A DNA stretch of 64,000 nucleotides from Theobroma cacao (GCF_000208745.1 NC_030854.1:11914271-11978270); one strand, 5' to 3'. Counted from the first letter of the stretch, positions 34,470-47,900 are shown. The notes: generated by a model from the letters alone, not told the origin. Numbers and translations: made by a program.

Positions 34470-36135
34470 TTGTAGGTTGAGCCAACCCAAAAAGACGTGC
34501 ACAATAGCTCATCCAAAAGAGAAAGAACCATGGTATATGGACAGTGGCTGCTCAAGACACATGACTAGAAATGAAATGTTGTTTGCTTAGCTGGACAAGA
34601 AAAAGAGAGGTGCAGTTTCTTTTGGAGATGATTCTAAAAGTAAAATTCATGGTGTAGGAACCAATGGTAAGAACTCCCAAGCTCAAACCAATCATGTGTT
34701 GCTGGTTAAAGGTTTCAAACACAATTTATTAAGCATCAACCAATTGTGTGACAAAGATTTTTAAGTATGCTTTGATTCAAATAAATGTGAAGTGATAGAT
34801 ATTAGGACCAACAAAACCTCATTCATAAGAAAAAGAATAAAGAACATGCATGTTATATTCTTAGAAGATCTTCAGCTTAATTGTGAAACATGTCTCATAG
34901 CAAATGATGAAAATAATAGCTGGCTATGGCATAGGAGGCTTGGACATGTGAGCATGCATACCATCTCAAAATTTATAAGAAAAAATCTGGTTGTTGGATT
35001 ACTTGAACTTAAATTTGAAAATGATCAGATTTGTGATGCTTGCCAACTAGGTAAACAAGTTAGAACTTCTTTCAAAACAAAGAAAATTGTCTCAACCTCC
35101 AAACCCCTTGAAATGCTGCATATTGATTTATTTGGTCCAATTAATACAACCAACTTAGGAGGTAAATCTTATGGCTTTGTGATAGTTGATGACTATTCTA
35201 GACATACTTGGGTTTACTTTCTTGCCCATTAAAATGATGCTCTACTTGCATTTCTAAATCATTGTAGGAAGGTTGAAAATGAAAAAGAACTTGTCATAGT
35301 TAGTATTAGGAGTGGTCATAGAGGTGTGTTTAAGGGAGATGAGTTTGAAAATTTCTATAATGAAGGGTTGGATGACAATTTCTCAGCACTTAGAACACCT
35401 CAACAAAATGGGGTTGTAGAAAGAAAAAATCGAACTTTAAAAGAAATTGCTCGAGCCATGCTTTGTGAGAATAATCTACCAAAGTATTTTTAGGCAGAAG
35501 CTGTTAACACAGTAGCCTTCATTCTTAATAGAGTATCAATAAAGGCCATGATATCAAAAACCCCATATGAACTTTACAAAGGTAGAAAACCAAACATCTT
35601 TCACCTTAGAAGTTTTGGCTACAAATGCTTTGTGCTGAACAATTGAAAACATTCTTTAGGAAAGTTTGATGCAAAGAGGGATGAGGCGAAATTTCTAGGA
35701 TATGCATTAAACTCAAAAGCTTATAGAGTCTTCAACAAAAGAACTTTAATCATTGAAAAGTCAATCCATGTAGCTTTTGATGAATCTAATGCCTTGCAAA
35801 AGGAAGTTCTTGTTGATCATTATGATGCAGAGGACCTTGAAAGACAACTGGAAGAAATAAGCCTAGAAAATAAGAGAAACAGTGAAGGAAACTTTGCTGG
35901 AAGAGAAACAAAAACTCCACCTCTAAAAAATCTGCAAAGAACCGAAAGCTAGCATGATGACCTTCCAAAGAGCTAGAGATGTGTAAAAGACCATCCACAA
36001 GAGCAGATCATTGGTTATATTACACAAGGTGTCAAAACTAAGAGAGGAATTAAAGAGACATGTGAGTTCTCAGCTTTCATCTCTCAAATCGAGCCTAAGA
36101 GCCTTGAAAAGGCAAAGAAAGAATAAAGCTGGATA
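34470..36135 (+). pseudogene. pol: Copia protease and integrase region (S2)
   Basis: The protease motif WYMDSGCSRHMT lies at about 34,530-34,565. The integrase zinc-binding region is well kept at 34,920-35,060 (WLWHRRLGHVSMHT, CDACQLGK). The first catalytic Asp is present in LLHIDLFGP. The second has changed: where S1 has SDHGG, this copy has SGHRG (about 35,312), an Asp-to-Gly loss at a catalytic position. The Glu motif NGVVERKNRTLKE is intact (about 35,409-35,447). Stops occur at 34,589, 34,764, 35,230, 35,492 and later. The integrase would be inactive even with its frame open. Confidence 0.83.
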
Positions 36136-37604
36136 ATGGCCATGCAAGAGGAACTTAATCAATTCAAAAGAAACTGTGTATGGTCATTAGTCTCTAGGCC
36201 TTTAAATCACCTAATTATTGGCACAAAATGGGTGTTTAGAAATAAGGTAGATGAGCAAGGTAATGTTATTAAAAACAAAGCTAGGTTAGAGGCTCAAAGG
36301 TATAACCAAGAGGAAGGAATTGACTATGATGAAACCTTTTCCCTTGTTGCTAGAATAGAAGATATAAGATTGTTGTTGGCATTTTCATGTTTCATGAACT
36401 TCAAATTATTCCAAAAGGATGTGAAAAGTGCTTTTTTAAATGGTGCATCCTAGAAGAAGTTTATGTCAAACAACCCCCTGGATTTGAAGACTTTGAAAAG
36501 CCTAATTATGTCTTCAAACTGAATAAGGCTTTATATGGATTGAAACAAGCTCTTAGAGCTTGGTATGAGAAGCTTTCAAAGTTTCCAGTTGAAAAAGGGT
36601 ATGTTAGAGGAAGCATTGATACAACATTGTTTATTAAAAACTACTTGAATGATTTAATTGTTGTTCAAATCTATGTGGATGATATTGTGTTTGGTGTTAC
36701 TAATGAGGCTTTTTGCAAGAATTTTACTGAAAAGATGCAAGGCGAATTTAAAATGAGAATGATGGGTGAGCTGAAATTCTTTCCTGGCTTTCAAATCAAA
36801 CAAAGTGAGGAGGGAATCTTCATCAGCCAAGAAAGATACATTTAAGACATGCTGAAGCTGAAATCAATTAGCACACCAATGAGTCCATCCACAAAACTTG
36901 ATGCTGATGAAAAAGGAAAAAGTGTTGATCAAAAGCTCTATAGAGGTATGATTGGATCATTACTTTATTTAACAACTAACACGCCTGATATTCAATTCAG
37001 TGTATGCTTGTGTGCACAGTTTCAATCATAACCCAAAGAATCACACTTGATTGCTGTTAAAAGAATCTTTAGATAGCTCTTAGATACACAAACTCTAGGA
37101 ATATGGTATCCTAGAGAATCATCCTTTAGTCTTATTGGATATTCATATGCAGACTTTGCTGGAAGCAAAACGGATAGAAATAGTACTAATGGAACTTGTC
37201 AGTTTCTAAGAAGTATGCTTGTGTCCTGGTCAAGTAAGAAACAAAGTTCTGTTGCACTCTCCACAGTTGAAGGTGAATATATTACTTTAGGTAGTTTCTT
37301 TACTCAGATTTTGTGGATTAAATAACAATTAAAAGACTTTGGAGTAACAATGTATAATGTACCAATATTTTGTGATAACACAAGTGCCATCAACATCTCA
37401 AAAAATCTTGTTCAGCACTCTAGGACAAAACATATTAAAATTAGACATCACTTTATTAGAGACCATGTGATGAAAGAAGACATTAAGATTGAATTTGTTA
37501 ACACTTTACAACAATTAGCCGATATATTCACCAAGCCCCTAAATTAGGAAAGATTCTATGAAATTAGGAGAAATCTAGGAATGATTAATGTACAGGAGCT
37601 TTAG
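36136..37604 (+). pseudogene. pol: Copia reverse transcriptase and RNase H (S2)
   Basis: RT opens with MAMQEELNQFKRN, keeps GTKWVFRNK, VKSAFLNG, LYGLKQALRAWY and the active site YVDDIV (about 36,676-36,693). A one-base loss near 36,447 shifts frame. RNase H (36,849-37,547) keeps GSLLYLT and CDNTSAI, but the Asp in the S1 motif YSDVDFA is Tyr here (YSYADFA). The end of pol matches S1 (LGMINVQEL and a stop at 37,602-37,604). Confidence 0.85.
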
Positions 37605-38003
37605 GAAATTTGTGAAATTTTCATTCATTAGACAGTAGATACTTAGTTGATTAAGAGAATCGCTTAATCAACTAAGAGTATTCTGCTTCCTTAAATAATA
37701 AGACTCAGTCAAATAGAATGAATAAAATAATAAGAGGAAACATAGATAGCCTACTGGGTGAACAAAAAAAGGGAAAAATCGCTTAACTAAAAAATTAAAA
37801 ATGATAGGCAAATTTTTGAATTTTGAAAGAGGGCGTTACCAACCATATTTAAAGAAGGGGAGATTGATAGTTCTTTAGAAAGATTAATCTCTCTTAACTC
37901 ATTCTCTCTTCATTTTCTCTAATCTGAAACCGACTCTCTTGAAACTAAAATCCTTCTTTCTCAAACTCACGAAACCCTAAGCCTGAAATTGCTCAAAATC
38001 AAA
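37605..38003 (+). other. Spacer between pol and the env-like frame of S2
   Basis: Matches the S1 spacer, with the same TTAATCAACTAAGAG palindrome-family word near 37,665 and a pyrimidine-rich end before the ATG at 38,004. No frame. Confidence 0.5.
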
Positions 38004-38119
38004 ATGGCCAAAACCACATTAACCAGTAGTGCTTTGGAAAAGAAAAAAGGAAAAAAACCTATGGAAGAAAATCCACTGAAAGAAATTCAGAAGAAGAAAT
38101 AGAAAGTTGAGTCCGCTTC
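38004..38119 (+). pseudogene. Env-like frame of S2, 5' part
   Basis: The ATG at 38,004 opens a Lys-rich start like that of S1 (MAKTT versus MAKTS), with a TAG near 38,099. It ends at the target duplication GCTTC (38,115-38,119), where solo LTR F was inserted; the frame resumes at 41,045. Confidence 0.7.
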
Positions 38120-41044
38120 TGTCAAACCCTTTTCTATAAAATAATTACGACGTCATTTACATGCTCAATAGAATGTTTGCATGTTTAGGAAGTTCGAGAA
38201 ATCGTTAAAAGACGATATTGCCCCTAATGGTATCATTAAGTTGATTAAGCCTCAAACTAGTTCAAATACGAATTTTGAGGTGAAATTAAGAGTTTCACAG
38301 TTCAGGGATGACTCAAAATGGTAATTCGGAGTTCGAGGATCAATTTGGAGTCAAACCCAAATTTCACTATCTAAGGGCAAAAAGGTCATTTGCCGCTTGT
38401 GGACAAAATGGAAATTTTGAGAGAAGATTTTTTTGGCCCCATTTAACTTATTGGAGTATGATTGGAGTATTTGAGTATAATTTCAGGGTTTGGCAGTGAA
38501 AAAGTTTAATTTCTGTGATTTTTGGAGTGTAGGGGCAAAATCGTAATTTTTCCACCCACGAACAAAATTTGAGATTTTGAGAGAATTTAGATCAAATTTG
38601 ATAAATTGGAGAATGGTATGAGTATAAGGGATGAAAAATATGTCTATGGGCAATTTTTCAGTTTTTGGGGTAAAAATGTAATTTTTGACTTTTACTGGGA
38701 GAAAAGTGTTAATTTCAAAAATTACTCCACCAAGACTTTGGATAAGTCTGAGAATTTTATCTAAGCTATGGATATGTGGGAAAAGTGTATGGTGAAAATT
38801 TGGAAACAAATGGATGGCTAGAATTTAAGGAATTAATAAAACAAAAAAAATGAATAAAATAATATTATATTATTTTAGCCTTTAAAAATGTCAAAATTTC
38901 CAGAATTCTCATCTTCTTCAAGCCGTCCAAACCAGGAGAGAAAAGGGGGAAAAGAAATAAGAACCCTAGCTGAAAAATTTGGGAAAAATCAAGAGAAATC
39001 AAGAAATCAAGCATTAAAAAGGTAAATTTCATTGATTTTCCTTGTGATTTTCACTACCCATGCATTTTTTTCTCATTTCCATGCAAAATTAGAAAGTGGG
39101 TATGGACACCCATGCTGGCCAAACCTCCATGGATGAGTTTTGAACTTGAGTTTTGGTTGATTTTAATTGAATTAAGTGATTTTAGATAGGTTATATTGAA
39201 ATATAACAAAAATAAGCTGGAGAAATAGTTTTCTCCCATTGAAACCCATTATGCCAAATTTTCTAGAAGAATATTGGCTGCTGATCTTGATGTTTATTTG
39301 AGGAATTATGATGAATAATGATGAATTATGAGCCTAGAAAAATAATGGGAATTTTCGGAGTAAAAATACGAATTTTTACCCACTAGGGGTATTTTCGTAA
39401 TTTGCTACCGAAATTGATAATTTGCACCACACTGAGGAACATTAAGTCAATTTGGGTGCAATTGAGGTATAGAAATTGAAAAAAAATAATTTGGAGTTTA
39501 AACGGACGCGTATATCGATTTATCGGGTAAAAGACCGAAATAGGCTAACATCTCGTTTAGGCAAAATTTAAACATTTTGCACTTCATATCATGCATTAGT
39601 AGCATAAATTAGTTTATTTTGGTTTAGTACCAAAGTAGTAAACCTCTTAATTGCACAATTTGTCAAGGTGGCGAATCCTTTGGCAAGGGCAAAGAAATCG
39701 CACTCGATGAGTAATAGTTGGAGTACCCGAATTTAGTTTTCAGAAACTGTGAGTAAACTTATTATCATCTTAATTATCTAGAGTAGTTTTATACAATTGT
39801 GTAATTTTATGGAAAATGGGTTTAAATGGTAAATTGCTATGTTTTAAGAGAAATTGTGATTTTATAAAATGATTTTATAAATTTTCTAGAAAATCGATTA
39901 CTGGTTTTGAAAATAGAGTAATTGGAGACTGCTTGCTTGTGTTGTAAATTTATGGTTCTAAATTGAATGGCTTATGACAATAAATGAGCATGAATGGCTA
40001 AACTGATTTTGGTGTTAGAATTATTTGTATTGTGTATTTAGCCTTGAGAGGCTAGGTTGCGATAAATTGCCATGTCATGCAGAAAAAGATTTTATAAATC
40101 AGGTGGTAGATAAAAGATTAGCTACTGCAGTGGTGGGGGGTTTCGTGGGCCAGCCTATTAGAGGGGCACGGTAAACTCTTTTATATTCTCACCTCGGTCG
40201 CAAAGGCGCGTAGGGTATCTCCTGAGGTGGGCTTTTTGAGTGCACTTCACGTGGACCACCGCATGAGAGTGAGACTCAGTCAACGCCAAGGAACGGCTAT
40301 GTTTCAAAATAAAAATATGATTTATGCGAAATATGAATTTTTAACAGCCTTGACGGGCTTGGTTGGATACCCCTAGTCCAGGTGTCACCAAGTACAGGAT
40401 TTGGCATGAGCCAAGTTTTGAGTAATTCACGAGCCATATTGATTATTTGGTTGAAATGAATATTCATGATGTGAAAAATTTTGCTGAAGTTAATTATTTT
40501 TTTATTTGTCTTCATTTACTCGCCTTTAGATAGTTTAGATGGTGTTTGTTTACTCACTGGGATTTTATAATCTCATCACCCTCGACTCCTCACATTTCAG
40601 GTTCGGGATAGTCGGTAGATAGCCGATTGCATCAAGGACTTCAGTTAGCCTTACATTGTTAAAATTATAGGTTCACAGACTCGCATCTTATTGGTTAGTT
40701 GGGGACCCACGTGTCATTGTAAAAGTAATTTTATACTTTCGTTATTTGATTTAAAATATGTATGAACATATTTGGCTTTTACACCATGTTTTTGTTAGGT
40801 TTCGATATTTTCAAAAAAAATGACGAAAATGCCATTGTGAGCTAGAAAATAATATTTTATTGTTTTGATTCGAAAACGACTTATGATTTCTTGAAATGCA
40901 AGATTTAATAACTGTCGCTCACCGGGGAGATGCGGAAGCTGATGCTAAGCCTTGCGGGGTTTCGATCGGCATTCGGGGTAATGAGTGCCTATCGAGACGT
41001 CGCGGCGGTTGTCACGGGCCCAATGGGAGTTCCGAGTCGTGACA
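38120..41044 (+). mobile_element. Solo LTR F (B family), 2,925 bp, with 5-bp target duplication
   Basis: Starts TGTCAAACCC and ends GAGTCGTGACA. GCTTC occurs directly before it (38,115-38,119) and directly after it (41,045-41,049). The S1 sequence is continuous across the insertion point (ATGATNGA context near 14,370). It is the B family in the opposite orientation, with the shared CCTTGAGAGGCTAGG, CCTATTAGAGGGGCACGG and GTCGCGGCGGTTGTCACGG blocks. No internal sequence is left. Confidence 0.92.
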
Positions 41045-42826
41045 GCTTCTATGATTGAGAAAAATGGAAAAATGCAAAAAGAGAAAGCACAAAAATCAGA
41101 GAAAAAGAAATGCTCTCCAAGAAAGGTAATCTTTCATCCTCAAAGTTTAGAAATAAAGCTCATGAGGATAGGTTCAAAAAGATAGAGAATGCTTCCATTA
41201 CATGTGGTAAATTTATCGACTAGGATAGCTTTGATTAGACTGCTAAAATTCATGTTGGTTTATCAGATTATTTTGAGAAAATGAAATTGAAGAAATTTAG
41301 CACTTTTAAGAGTAGAACCTATAGTGCTAGCCTTGTAAAAGAATTTTATGCAAGCATAGCATTAGATGAGAATGAACTTGAGAAACTTAAGGATTTTATT
41401 AATGATGGTCTACATATCTTCCCAAATGGAAAAAAGTTTATGGTGATTGCTGTAGATTTGGGAAATATGCTCAAAATTGAATGTGAAGAGGCGATTATGA
41501 AATTCCTGAAAATTTTGATCCCTCATCTTTGTGGGAGATAATCGCAAGAAATAAAGAAAGATATTCATCCAAAAGTTATGCCAGTTTCATCAAAAGCCCT
41601 TAGATTAGAATCCTGCATTACTTTATTGCTGTAAATATTCATGGAAGAAATGGTAGCTTCAGCTACGTAAGTCTTCAAGACATGTGGCTAATGGAGCATG
41701 CCTTCAATGCTACTCCACTCAACTTCGGTCGATTCATGATAAAAAGGATGAGAGGAGCTTGTCAAATTGATAAAGTAAATCTGCCTTGTGGGAACATAAT
41801 CACCTCACTAGTGAAGAAAAAGGGGATATGGAGTTCTAGGTATGAATTGGATCAAGTGAAGAGCAGAGACCAAGCAATCTGCCTAGGAAGTCTACCAAAG
41901 ATGGGGTACAAACTGGAAAAAACAAAGTTTGTCAAAACCCTCAAGATTACTCCAGGGGATGAGCACTATATTCCTGCTTAGATAGATATTGCTTCCTCTC
42001 AGATTTCAAATGAAATGATTCTGAATTTGTTAATGAGAATAGATGAAAAACTTACTGATCAGTTAGTAAAGATTCACAAAATTGAGGATAACTTGAAAGG
42101 GCTGGAAAACTTGATGAAAGAAAAAGAAAAATCACCTAGTGGTCCTATAACTGAAGACACTTTGCAACAGCAAGTCTAGCACCGGTAGAACAAGCTGCTG
42201 AAAGTCTTGCCTTCTAGCCTGAAGGTCATGAGCCAGAATTAGTTTAGCCAAGGAAATCTCCAACTCCTAAGCATGAAAATGATGAAAAATCTAATGACGG
42301 CACTGAAGTACTTGGATCCTTTGATGACACCTCTCCACCACATGATGAACCATAGGCAGAACAACCATCTCCACCTAACTATAAGGAAGTTTCAATCATG
42401 GATATTTTCCACCAAATGGTCAGAGAAGAACAAGCAAAAAAAGAAGGAACAAAGGCCAAAGCTCAAAAGTTAGCATTTGTTAGAACATTCCCTGAGTCAA
42501 TGCACACTATAGGATAGACTGACCAATCTGGTAAAGAGAAAGGAAAAGCTGCTGCACCAACACAAAAGAAACCTAAAACTCCTGGTAAAGGAAGGAAGAC
42601 CATGGCAACAAAGACAAAATTCCTCAAGAGAAGAAAGTCTTCCAAGATAGCTAAAAAAGCCAGACCCTCAGCCATCTCTTCTGCTCAAGATCCACTCAAA
42701 ATTTTAGACTAATTTTCCCCTAAAGCCTCACCTAAAAGACTATCACCTGAACCCTCTCCTGAACCCCTTAATGTCTATTTTTGCACTGATGAGTCTACCC
42801 CTTCTGCTTCTTCAAAAACTAATTGA
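41045..42826 (+). pseudogene. Env-like frame of S2, 3' part
   Basis: Resumes at the second GCTTC. It carries the same motifs as S1: LVKEFYASIALDENELE (41,330-41,400), then a segment matching the VTADDLSNLL region of S1 with several changes, DMWLMEHAFNATPL (about 41,680) and MIKRMRGA. A long acidic linker and a Lys/Arg-rich tail (42,530-42,700) follow. Stops are frequent. Domain order and spacing match S1 across more than 1.7 kb, so the frame was under selection before decay. Confidence 0.72.
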
Positions 42827-43422
42827 ACACCCCTCGGTTTGATGATGACAAAAAAGGGGAGAATTATGATAGAAAGCTTAGGGGAGATAGAAGGTAGAAA
42901 TGATCTAGGGGCAATTTAGGAATCTAAATCTAGCTATGTTTGTTTTGCTGACAGTTGAACACTTGAATTTAACTTTGTTGTTTATGTTATTGTGTTGAAA
43001 ATTGAATGTTGATAAGCTATTTATACTATTTAGTTTGCTGATATCCTTCATGGTATTTCTGTTGAATTATGAATGGAATTTAGTTGTGAACAAGTATGGA
43101 TGCTGATTATGCTTTTATGATATTTTCATTGGATGGTTAATGGCATTTAGTTTTGGAATGCATAAGGTCTGATAACAATAAATTGATGACAGAAAGGTAG
43201 TTACAATATTGATGATATTCTGTCAAATGTTTGCATCTATACTTGTCATTTGTTTAAAATGTAATAAAAACCTGCTGAAGTGAATAATAAAATCATGCTT
43301 ACTCTAAGGGGGAGCACTCACTCAGGAGGAGAAAATCCTTATTTTGTACAAAACAACAAGAAATACATAAACATTGTGCTTTTAATCAAGGAATGTTTTG
43401 TCATCATCAAAAAGAGGGAGAT
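42827..43422 (+). other. 3' untranslated region and polypurine tracts of S2
   Basis: CTAAGGGGGAGCAC at about 43,305 and the LTR-adjacent AAAAAGAGGGAGAT (43,409-43,422) correspond to the S1 tracts; the last has one A where S1 has G. No frame. Confidence 0.75.
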
Positions 43423-44634
43423 TGTTGGCTTTATTAGTTTTTGATGATAATAAAACATTCCCATTCATTTATGTCTAACTATGTTGCTTGATTGTGCAAG
43501 ATGAAAAATGTATGCCAATAATAAAATAATCACTAAATAGTAAATATCAAATCCCCTAAAAGTGAGGAGCAACATTTGAGCCACAAAACAAAAGTCACGT
43601 AGTCAAATAATCAAAGGAGTTAGTCAACTAAAACTCAAAAATGAAGATGGCCAGTTTAGAGACAGAGACAACTTAATCGACTAAGTGTTTACTGCTAGAA
43701 ACCAAGTTCAAAAATAAAACTAACTTAATCGACTACGAGGTTTTGTTAGTCGACTAAGTGCTCATTACTAGAGACTGGATCCAGAGACAGAAACGACTTA
43801 ATCGACTAAGAAGCTATGTTAGTCAACTAAGAGCTCTTTATCTGCAACTTCAAATTTGAATGCTAGAAGACAGATTAACGGCTAGAACCAACTCCAAATT
43901 GTTTCCAACGGTCAGAATTTGTCAAACATCCATCAGAGTTGTTTTTTTAAGTATAAAAACCCTTCCCAATGGCTAAGAACAAAGATTTGGTGATTCTAAG
44001 AACAAAAAGAGCTCAAAATAGCAAAATTCCTCTACATACTTTCAGCACTTCACTCCTATCCTTGTAACAAATTTAAGCACTTCACTTATATCCTTGTAAC
44101 AAATTTAAGCACTTCACTTTGTACCGCTCATATCAGGTTAGTGATCATAGGTACACTTTTATTTCTCTTCTCCTTGTATACTTAGAGTGAGCGAGTCACT
44201 ATAAGGAGTTAATTCAAGCTTGGGTTGCTTGATTGGTTGTATAGGTTCTAACTCATCATAGTAAAAGTTAGTTTAGATTTTGGTTAATCCCGAGAAAAAC
44301 CATTGTTAAGGTTGTGGCTGACCTTGCGAAAAGGCTTTGTAAAAGCTTGGTGGGAGCTTGGGAATTCCACCATTTTTAGTGATTTGATTTGAAAAATCCT
44401 TGGTTGAACAATCAAGGTAGTGGATGTAGGTCTTTGACTGAACCACTATAAATTGTTGAGTATTATCTATTCTGATTTTAATTTTCTTTTTCATTCTTTC
44501 TTAAACCATTCCCTCATCTTGTCTCAAACTAGTCATTATTGATCTTAAACTTGCCCTCAATTTAGAGCCAATTTAAGTAAGAGCCAAAAAAGTGCTATTC
44601 ACCACCGCTCTAACACATTTACTTGGGACCAACA
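43423..44634 (+). mobile_element. Copia 3' LTR of S2 (1,212 bp)
   Basis: Starts TGTTGGCTTT and ends GGGACCAACA, as in S1. It carries the palindrome array at 43,665-43,845 and, near 44,036-44,116, a short duplicated block (AAGCACTTCACT...ATCCTTGTAACAAATTT) about 45 bp long. The right flank begins TCAGAATG and is not part of the element. Confidence 0.88.
43665..43845. repeat. Palindrome array in the S2 LTR
   Basis: CTTAATCGACTA-type words start at 43,672, 43,724 and 43,797, with TTAGTCGACTAA or TTAGTCAACTAA partners. The spacing is less regular than in S1. Confidence 0.7.
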
Positions 44635-44867
44635 TCAGAATGTAAAAGTAATTTAACTACTAGTTAAATGTAAAACCATTTACTTCTAATATTATTTACT
44701 ATCTAGGTTCATAGTAAGTAGATATATTTTGGGAACAAATTTTTTTAGTCTTTAAAGAGAAGATGTTTTTTAAAATAACTTTCTTTTTAATTTTAACTAT
44801 TTTTAGCCTAGGTTAAAGATTTTTGGATAAAATTACCCTTAATAAAACCTCTTTATATTCAAGCACA
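44635..44867. other. Intergenic sequence between S2 and the minisatellite
   Basis: AT-rich, without frame or repeat that I recognise. It is the original host-side flank of S2. Confidence 0.5.
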
Positions 44868-44914
44868 CGTGAAAAAAATGTTGTTATGCATCATGTTAAA
44901 AAAAAAAAGTTGTT
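44868..44914. repeat. Minisatellite, left remnant beside solo LTR E
   Basis: Contains GTTGTTATGCATCATGTTAA and an A run, one to two units of the array that continues at 49,229. It ends in the TTGTT target duplication (44,910-44,914). Confidence 0.85.
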
Positions 44915-47900
44915 TGTAACGACCCATTCCTAGATCGCTACCGACGTTCGAGTCTTGCAGGAGAACCGACCAAGTCTTGAACAAGCCTTAATTGAAACTT
45001 TTGTTAATACCTTATATTCATTCTACAGATCTATGTAATTTCTTTTAACTGTATAACTTTTTGTAATATGATTTGAACAAAAGTCGTTATAAATCGACTT
45101 AACTTTTATTTCACATAATTGTAAAAAAATACATCAAGGTTTATAATCCCTAAATGTACATTCGCTTTAACACTAGTGTCTATTCACAAACAATATACGC
45201 TATGAACGACTCGACCTCTAGCAGTGAAGATACTCGAAATAAAATGCTATGAGATGCCTTTACCTATCCACGGTGGACAATATGTGCCGACGAACGCACA
45301 CTAGGCCGATCACTTATCTGCAAAAGGGGAGATAAGGGGGTGAGTCTCACAAACTCAATGACCATTGGCTTCGTGAGCAGGGCGTAGTGGGAAACAAGCT
45401 TAGAGTAGATAATTTGAAGGATAAAACCAGAGTATAGAATGAGATCCTTATAAAACCAAATAACAAATAAGGTATTTGTGCCTTGTAAAAATAATGCCAT
45501 AAAAATCATAGTGCAATACTTTCCCTGGCAAACAATGCCGAAATGAAAGAAAAGTAAAATAGATTTCAATAGTCTAAATCATTTATTTCCTTAATCAATA
45601 CAAATAGTCGTACAAAACATGCACGCTCCCAAACCGTGTGGCATCTAAAAATAACCGAGTACATCCACATACCTTAATTCATGATCAATATATAAAGCAC
45701 TGAAAGCTTTCAATTAAGAAGGGGAGCTGCGGAAACAATATCTCTCCACCTTGCGAAAGAGTACAAGTCTAAAAACTCTTAAGGCTCTTAAGTAGGTAAT
45801 AATAGATAATCAACTTGTGGACCCTTTTCCACGTAATAACAATCCGGGAGGCCCCCCTCCACCAGATTCCCAAAGCCATGGCAATCTCGACAATGTTAGC
45901 TGACATCGGAGAAATCATGTGGTCATAACCATGTGTATCAACTCGTGGCCTACCCACGTATAACAACTTGTGGCCTTGCCATGTATAATCATAAACCGTG
46001 ACCTAGCCACGTCTAACAGCCCGTCGGTAACCCAAAAGGTTCTCTAGCTAGAACTCACTTGTGTACAAGGGTCACACTATCCCGATGTGACATTCAGCTT
46101 ACTCTTGATGCTCTCAGTTTGTCAAAACTATTTTCAAAACCAATTCAAGGTTTTCAAGAGTTTTTCTTTAAATCATTTGAAAACAAGTTTTAACAACCTT
46201 TCAAAATTGTTTTTCACATTAAAATGCATGGTGTAAACATTTGCATAAAGTTCAGACTAAAACCAGCTCACAAGAATTTGCATTTAAGCCATTTATCAAG
46301 CACAATTAACTATGCACATTACATAAAGATGCAAGGCACAGATTTGATGCAAAACATTGCAAAAGAGCTTGTTTCTTGGCTTCTAAAGCACTTTACATAT
46401 ATCATATATATATATATATATATATGGTATACACAAAACAGCTTAAAACTCAATTTGCATTCACAAATACCTATTGTTTCTACCAGCTCATGCTTTCCAC
46501 AAAAGCAGTGTATAAATTATTCAAACGATGTATTCAAATCACTTATCATTTTCTAGCAACTCATGCTTTCCACAAAAGGCATTGAATAATACTATTCATA
46601 TACTTTGAAATAGCATAAAATCTTTCAAAATTGACACCCCCTGCTCACCTTTCTTAGCGAGATATTACTTCGCTAATTTAAACTCTTTGCATTCTTAATC
46701 GATCAATATCACTTGCTGTTTAATTGTTATCCTTCTTGATTTACATGCCCGGCAACTATCCTTTACTTGTCAATTTCCTAACAGTAATTAAATTCAAAAT
46801 ACTTAGCAACTTTACAAATTAGTTTATCCCACACTTGCTACCCACACTTAGCTTTATGCTTTTATATCCCATTCCATTCTCTTTCTCATTCAAACATTAA
46901 TCATCATTTTAATAACTCAAATAATGCTAAAATCACCATTCTTCCTTAATTAGCTTTTGCATATTCATATGCATGTTGACATATTTTTACTAAAGGAATT
47001 CATATCCTTTACATGCATAGTTCTCTATCTAACTTTCAATGCTTTATTTCCCAATCTTCCATCCACATTATTCATCCTTATTTCTTTCAAACAACATAGC
47101 AAGCAACCTTAACATTTCTAACTAGCTCATGCATTTTTAGATCTTTCCAACAATCGTCATTCTTCACAATATGTCTTTCAAACTTTCCATCAACACAACA
47201 ATAGCCATTTTCTCAAAATCTTCTAACCAAACTTAAAGCATTATACATTTTTACCTTTGAGGTTCCTTGAGACTTGCATGCACTCCAATATTCTTCCAAG
47301 TTTCAATCACCAGGCTACCAACATTATTCACAGATTATTTCTTTAATAATTTTACCAATCGTAGGCCTTAAAACATAATACCATGCTTGCCTTTCTCTTT
47401 CACTTTGAATCCATCATGCATTCAAGAGTTTGATGGCTTCCATGTCATTAAATCCTCTCGAATCAAGCTTTTCTTGGCAACTACAATATATTTCTTATGG
47501 TTACCAATCGATTATCAAAACATAATCAAACCAAAACCATAATGCTTGCCCTTTTTTCTCTTAAAACTTTAGAACCAAGCTTTCCTCTTTCCCCAAGCTC
47601 CAGGGTTCCTCTCTTCCATGTTGATGATTCCTTTTTGGGTGATGAAATGCTAATCTCAACAATGAAGAGTAAGAATCCCACGGTGTCCTGGAATCCTCAC
47701 AAACCTGAGCCTTCCCCACTTTCTTTCTTTCTTCCCCTCTTTTCTTTTCTCTTCGGGTGAAACCTTTCAAGACCTAATTTCCTCTTTCGTTTCCTTTTTT
47801 TTCTTATCTTTTTGGGTGGAAGCTCTCAAGAACCAAGCTCTTTCTCTATGCTCTCACAATGGTCGGTTCTCACAAGCTTTCCAAGGCCAATTCTCATTTC

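Larger units (their letters stand above)
34307..44634 (+). mobile_element. Ty1/copia element S2, Sirevirus-like, 5' truncated and split by F
   Basis: Same organisation as S1: zinc-knuckle remnant, protease, integrase, RT, RNase H, env-like frame, polypurine tracts and a 3' LTR. It begins inside the gag zinc knuckle at LTR B. Solo LTR F (38,120-41,044) with GCTTC duplications splits the env-like frame. Many stops occur; it is more decayed than S1 in integrase and RNase H. Confidence 0.87.

Noticed and set aside
38483..38809. 108-codon minus-strand frame
   Set aside because: Inside solo LTR F; no match in LTRs A or B.
46224..46556. 110-codon frame
   Set aside because: Inside solo LTR E, partly formed by the (TA)n run; no motif.
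47497..47760. 87-codon frame with Ser/Pro-rich sequence
   Set aside because: Inside solo LTR E; composition follows the pyrimidine-rich DNA.
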